The position numbers were made by a program, and so were the translations under genes. Source: CAYVAP01 sp964343195 (lineage in GTDB: Bacteria; Bacteroidota; Bacteroidia; J057). Taken from it: a stretch of 7,225 nt of DNA. Shown piece after piece: positions 6,059 to 7,225 of this stretch (the stretch's first letter is position 1; every line of letters starts with the position of its first letter). Location: the NCBI GenBank assembly GCA_964343195.1, contig CAYFIR010000201.1, positions 1 through 7,225 of the forward strand, in the 5' to 3' direction. The notes under the pieces are model-generated. The model was not told the origin of the DNA. It worked only from the letters and a program-made list of their open reading frames with translations, and ran no database searches.

Positions 6059-6131
6059 GAGGCAGGTAGGATATGAGGTCTGGATAGGAATCCAGTATTT
6101 CTGTCTATGGCTATCATAACCTCCATGCCTC
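6059..6131 (+). other. Long imperfect stem-loop after the ROK gene
   Basis: Bases 6059-6076 pair with 6114-6131 in 16 base pairs broken only by two single-base bulges (T6067, A6125) and one A-A mismatch. Within the loop, CTGGAT (6080-6085) and ATCCAG (6090-6095) form a perfect 6-bp hairpin with loop AGGA. The element begins 21 bases after the ROK stop. It may be a structured 3' UTR, a small RNA or a short inverted-repeat element; the sequence alone does not decide. Confidence 0.5.
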
Positions 6132-6144
6132 CATCTGATGATGG
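6131..6144 (+). terminator. Small hairpin at the foot of the stem-loop
   Basis: CCATC (6131-6135) and GATGG (6140-6144) form a perfect 5-bp stem with loop TGAT, followed by the T-rich stretch 6148-6155. It adjoins the longer stem-loop and could complete a termination region for the ROK transcript. Confidence 0.3.
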
Positions 6145-6189
6145 CAATTTGTTTTGCTGACTAAAACTTTTTTCGTTTCAATAATTGCA

Positions 6190-6252
6190 GTACTTTACCG
6201 TTGAACCTACACAGTAATCTCTGGCTCTGTACTTTAACCTGTCTGTACTTTG
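6190..6252 (+). promoter_or_regulatory. Three GTACTTT direct repeats upstream of a promoter
   Basis: GTACTTT occurs at 6190-6196, 6229-6235 and 6245-6251. The last two extend to a 9-base match CTGTACTTT (6227-6235 and 6243-6251) with a 16-bp period. The third copy overlaps the -33 TTTG of the promoter that follows. This arrangement suits binding sites for a regulator of the downstream two-gene unit, which is inference. Confidence 0.4.
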
Positions 6253-6279
6253 GGCGAAAGGTTGCTTTGGTTATCTTTG
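6249..6279 (+). promoter_or_regulatory. Bacteroidota-type promoter, exact consensus
   Basis: TTTG at 6249-6252 (-33 box), exactly 19 bases, then TATCTTTG at 6272-6279 (-7 box). This matches the known Bacteroidota primary-sigma consensus TTTG-N19-TAnnTTTG at every fixed position. Transcription would start near 6284-6287, giving a leader of about 58 bases to the ATG at 6344. The leader is pyrimidine-rich with no Shine-Dalgarno, as usual in this phylum. Confidence 0.7.
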
Positions 6280-6343
6280 GGCGTCGAATTGCTTGTATCC
6301 TCCCCAACAATTCTCTGGCCCTTACTCTACTAACCTGAACCCT

Positions 6344-6577
6344 ATGTTACCCACGCAGGACCTTTTAAAAAACACCGAAGAACTTCATAAGCTGATGTCT
6401 CAGGCCTCTCTGCTGGCAGAGAAGCTACAAGCCCAATTGCCAGAACTGGAGGAACCCGCGATTCGTGCCCAGGCCAGCGTACTGCGTGCCTTCCTGCATC
6501 AGCTATCCCGTCAGGAGGTAGTGTTGACCAACATGATCAAGGCCCGTAGCAATAGCAATGGGCACCATCAGGGATAG
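6344..6577 (+). CDS. Small helical (probable coiled-coil) protein of unknown function
   Basis: A 77-residue protein that I do not recognise. Residues 5-66 are almost entirely helix-forming, with spaced leucines (L7, L8, L14, L17, L23, L24, L28, L32, L35), a single proline-containing break near 33-38 (PELEEP), and a second helix at about 39-66. The tail (67-77) is Ser/Asn/His-rich and flexible. This suggests a helical hairpin or a coiled-coil dimer. There is no signal peptide, membrane segment or cysteine. ATG 6344 was preferred over an in-frame TTG at 6293, which would add a low-complexity leader. It is the first gene behind the exact-consensus promoter, and the lipoprotein gene starts 20 bases after its stop, so the two are probably co-transcribed. 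Confidence 0.65.
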   Translation: MLPTQDLLKNTEELHKLMSQASLLAEKLQAQLPELEEPAIRAQASVLRAFLHQLSRQEVVLTNMIKARSNSNGHHQG

Positions 6578-6597
6578 ACTGAATAAAACCTTCTGGT

Positions 6598-7125
6598 TTG
6601 TACCGACCTGTCTCACATCCAGTTTTATGGATGCTGCCTGTCGCCCTGATTCTGGGAATGACAGTGGGGTGCAATCCCTTTGCCCCAAGGCTTGATAAGG
6701 AAGGCCTGGCAGATGTGAATCTCCTGGGAGACCCCACCAACATCGATGGCTTTTTTCAGCTGTTTAAAAACGCCTATGAATTGAGGGATACGACCCTTTA
6801 TGGCCGCCTTTTTACGCCTGATTTCACCTTCGCCTATTACGATCCCGATCTGGGACAGGACGTACAGTGGGACCGCGCCACAGAATTGACCATAGCTTAC
6901 CGGCTTTTTCAAAGTGTTCAGAATGTAAACCTGGACTGGAATTATTACACCCAGCTCGATACCACTGATGTGACCGCCACGGTGGTCCGCAATTTTACCC
7001 TCACCATCCAGCAGGATGAAACCCGAACCTTCTCCGGTACCGGACGCGCACGACTACAACTGAGGCGTCTGTCACCTGCTGATGCCTGGCAGGCATATTA
7101 CTGGTTTGATGATTCGGATTTCTAG
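6598..7125 (+). CDS. Lipoprotein with NTF2-like (SnoaL-type) domain
   Basis: A 175-residue probable lipoprotein. A basic and hydrophobic N-terminus (R3, then about residues 9-24) ends in MTVGC, giving a lipobox with C25 as the lipidated residue; the -3 position is T rather than L, a relaxed form. The mature part looks like an NTF2-like cone fold: a helix at about 49-62 (GFFQLFKNAYELRD), LYGRLFTPDFTFAYYD (67-82), a second helix at 92-106, and strands ending in a YYWFDDSDF close. Such domains bind small ligands or act as enzymes, but no catalytic set is recognisable here. The start is TTG 6598: the later ATG at 6631 would leave a signal sequence with no positive charge, and a stop lies in frame just upstream at 6580. 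It is probably the second gene of the unit begun at 6344. Confidence 0.7.
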   Translation: MYRPVSHPVLWMLPVALILGMTVGCNPFAPRLDKEGLADVNLLGDPTNIDGFFQLFKNAYELRDTTLYGRLFTPDFTFAYYDPDLGQDVQWDRATELTIAYRLFQSVQNVNLDWNYYTQLDTTDVTATVVRNFTLTIQQDETRTFSGTGRARLQLRRLSPADAWQAYYWFDDSDF

Positions 7126-7225
7126 AGTAGAGGGACTGCTTCGCGGTCAGAAGTCAGGCCACTCCGATAAGTTAAGGAACGCGAGAAAAATAACTTCCCG
7201 ATTTTACGAAGAGATCTTGTTCGCA
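7124..7225. repeat. Intergenic repeat tract at the right end
   Basis: This tract shares four 9-base words with 3617-3790: AGAGTAGAG (7124-7132), AGAAGTCAG (7149-7157), CAGGCCACT (7155-7163) and TTTTACGAA (7202-7210). CCCGATTTT (7197-7205) also mirrors the hairpin arm AAAATCGGG of that tract. A 6-bp hairpin GACTGC-TTC-GCGGTC (7134-7148, one G-T pair) may end the lipoprotein transcript. The first shared word overlaps the TAG stop at 7123-7125. The tract runs off the window. Confidence 0.5.

Noticed and set aside
6293..6343. N-terminal extension of the small helical protein from TTG 6293
   Set aside because: The extension is low complexity and unlike the helical body; ATG 6344 sits at a normal distance from the mapped promoter.

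Overview
The window looks like chromosomal DNA from a member of the Bacteroidota, possibly a Cytophagales or Saprospirales relative. This is inferred from three things. No start codon has a Shine-Dalgarno sequence in front of it. One intergenic region carries an exact Bacteroidota-type promoter (TTTG, 19 bases, TATCTTTG). The proteins also have a Bacteroidota flavour. Base composition appears moderate, near half GC by eye. No phage, insertion sequence, tRNA, rRNA or CRISPR array was seen.

Layout, left to right. 1-195 is an intergenic repeat-like tract. 196-1263 (minus) encodes an enolase-superfamily dipeptide epimerase. It is divergent, across 190 bp, from a short-chain dehydrogenase/reductase at 1454-2344 (plus). 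A 183-bp convergent gap rich in hairpins leads to a small exported protein of unknown function at 2528-3058 (minus). A 330-bp divergent region then precedes a small cytochrome b5-like protein (3389-3616, plus), whose probable GTG start directly follows a perfect 16-bp palindrome. After a second repeat tract come a VWA-domain protein with a complete MIDAS metal site (3806-4918) and a ROK-family sugar kinase (5057-6037). A 306-bp intergenic region follows. It holds a long imperfect stem-loop, three GTACTTT repeats and the strong promoter, which drives a two-gene unit: a 77-residue helical protein (6344-6577) and an NTF2-like lipoprotein (6598-7125). The window ends in a third repeat tract that starts on the lipoprotein stop codon.

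The genes do not form one pathway. The epimerase fits murein-peptide recycling, the ROK protein fits glucose or amino-sugar phosphorylation, and the SDR is a generic NADP(H) oxidoreductase. The VWA protein belongs to a family usually found with MoxR AAA+ ATPases, but no such partner is in view. The least explained items are the promoter-driven helical protein and lipoprotein pair, the palindrome at the cytochrome b5 start, the structured element after the ROK gene, and the three related intergenic repeat tracts. No clearly new multi-gene system can be claimed from this window alone.
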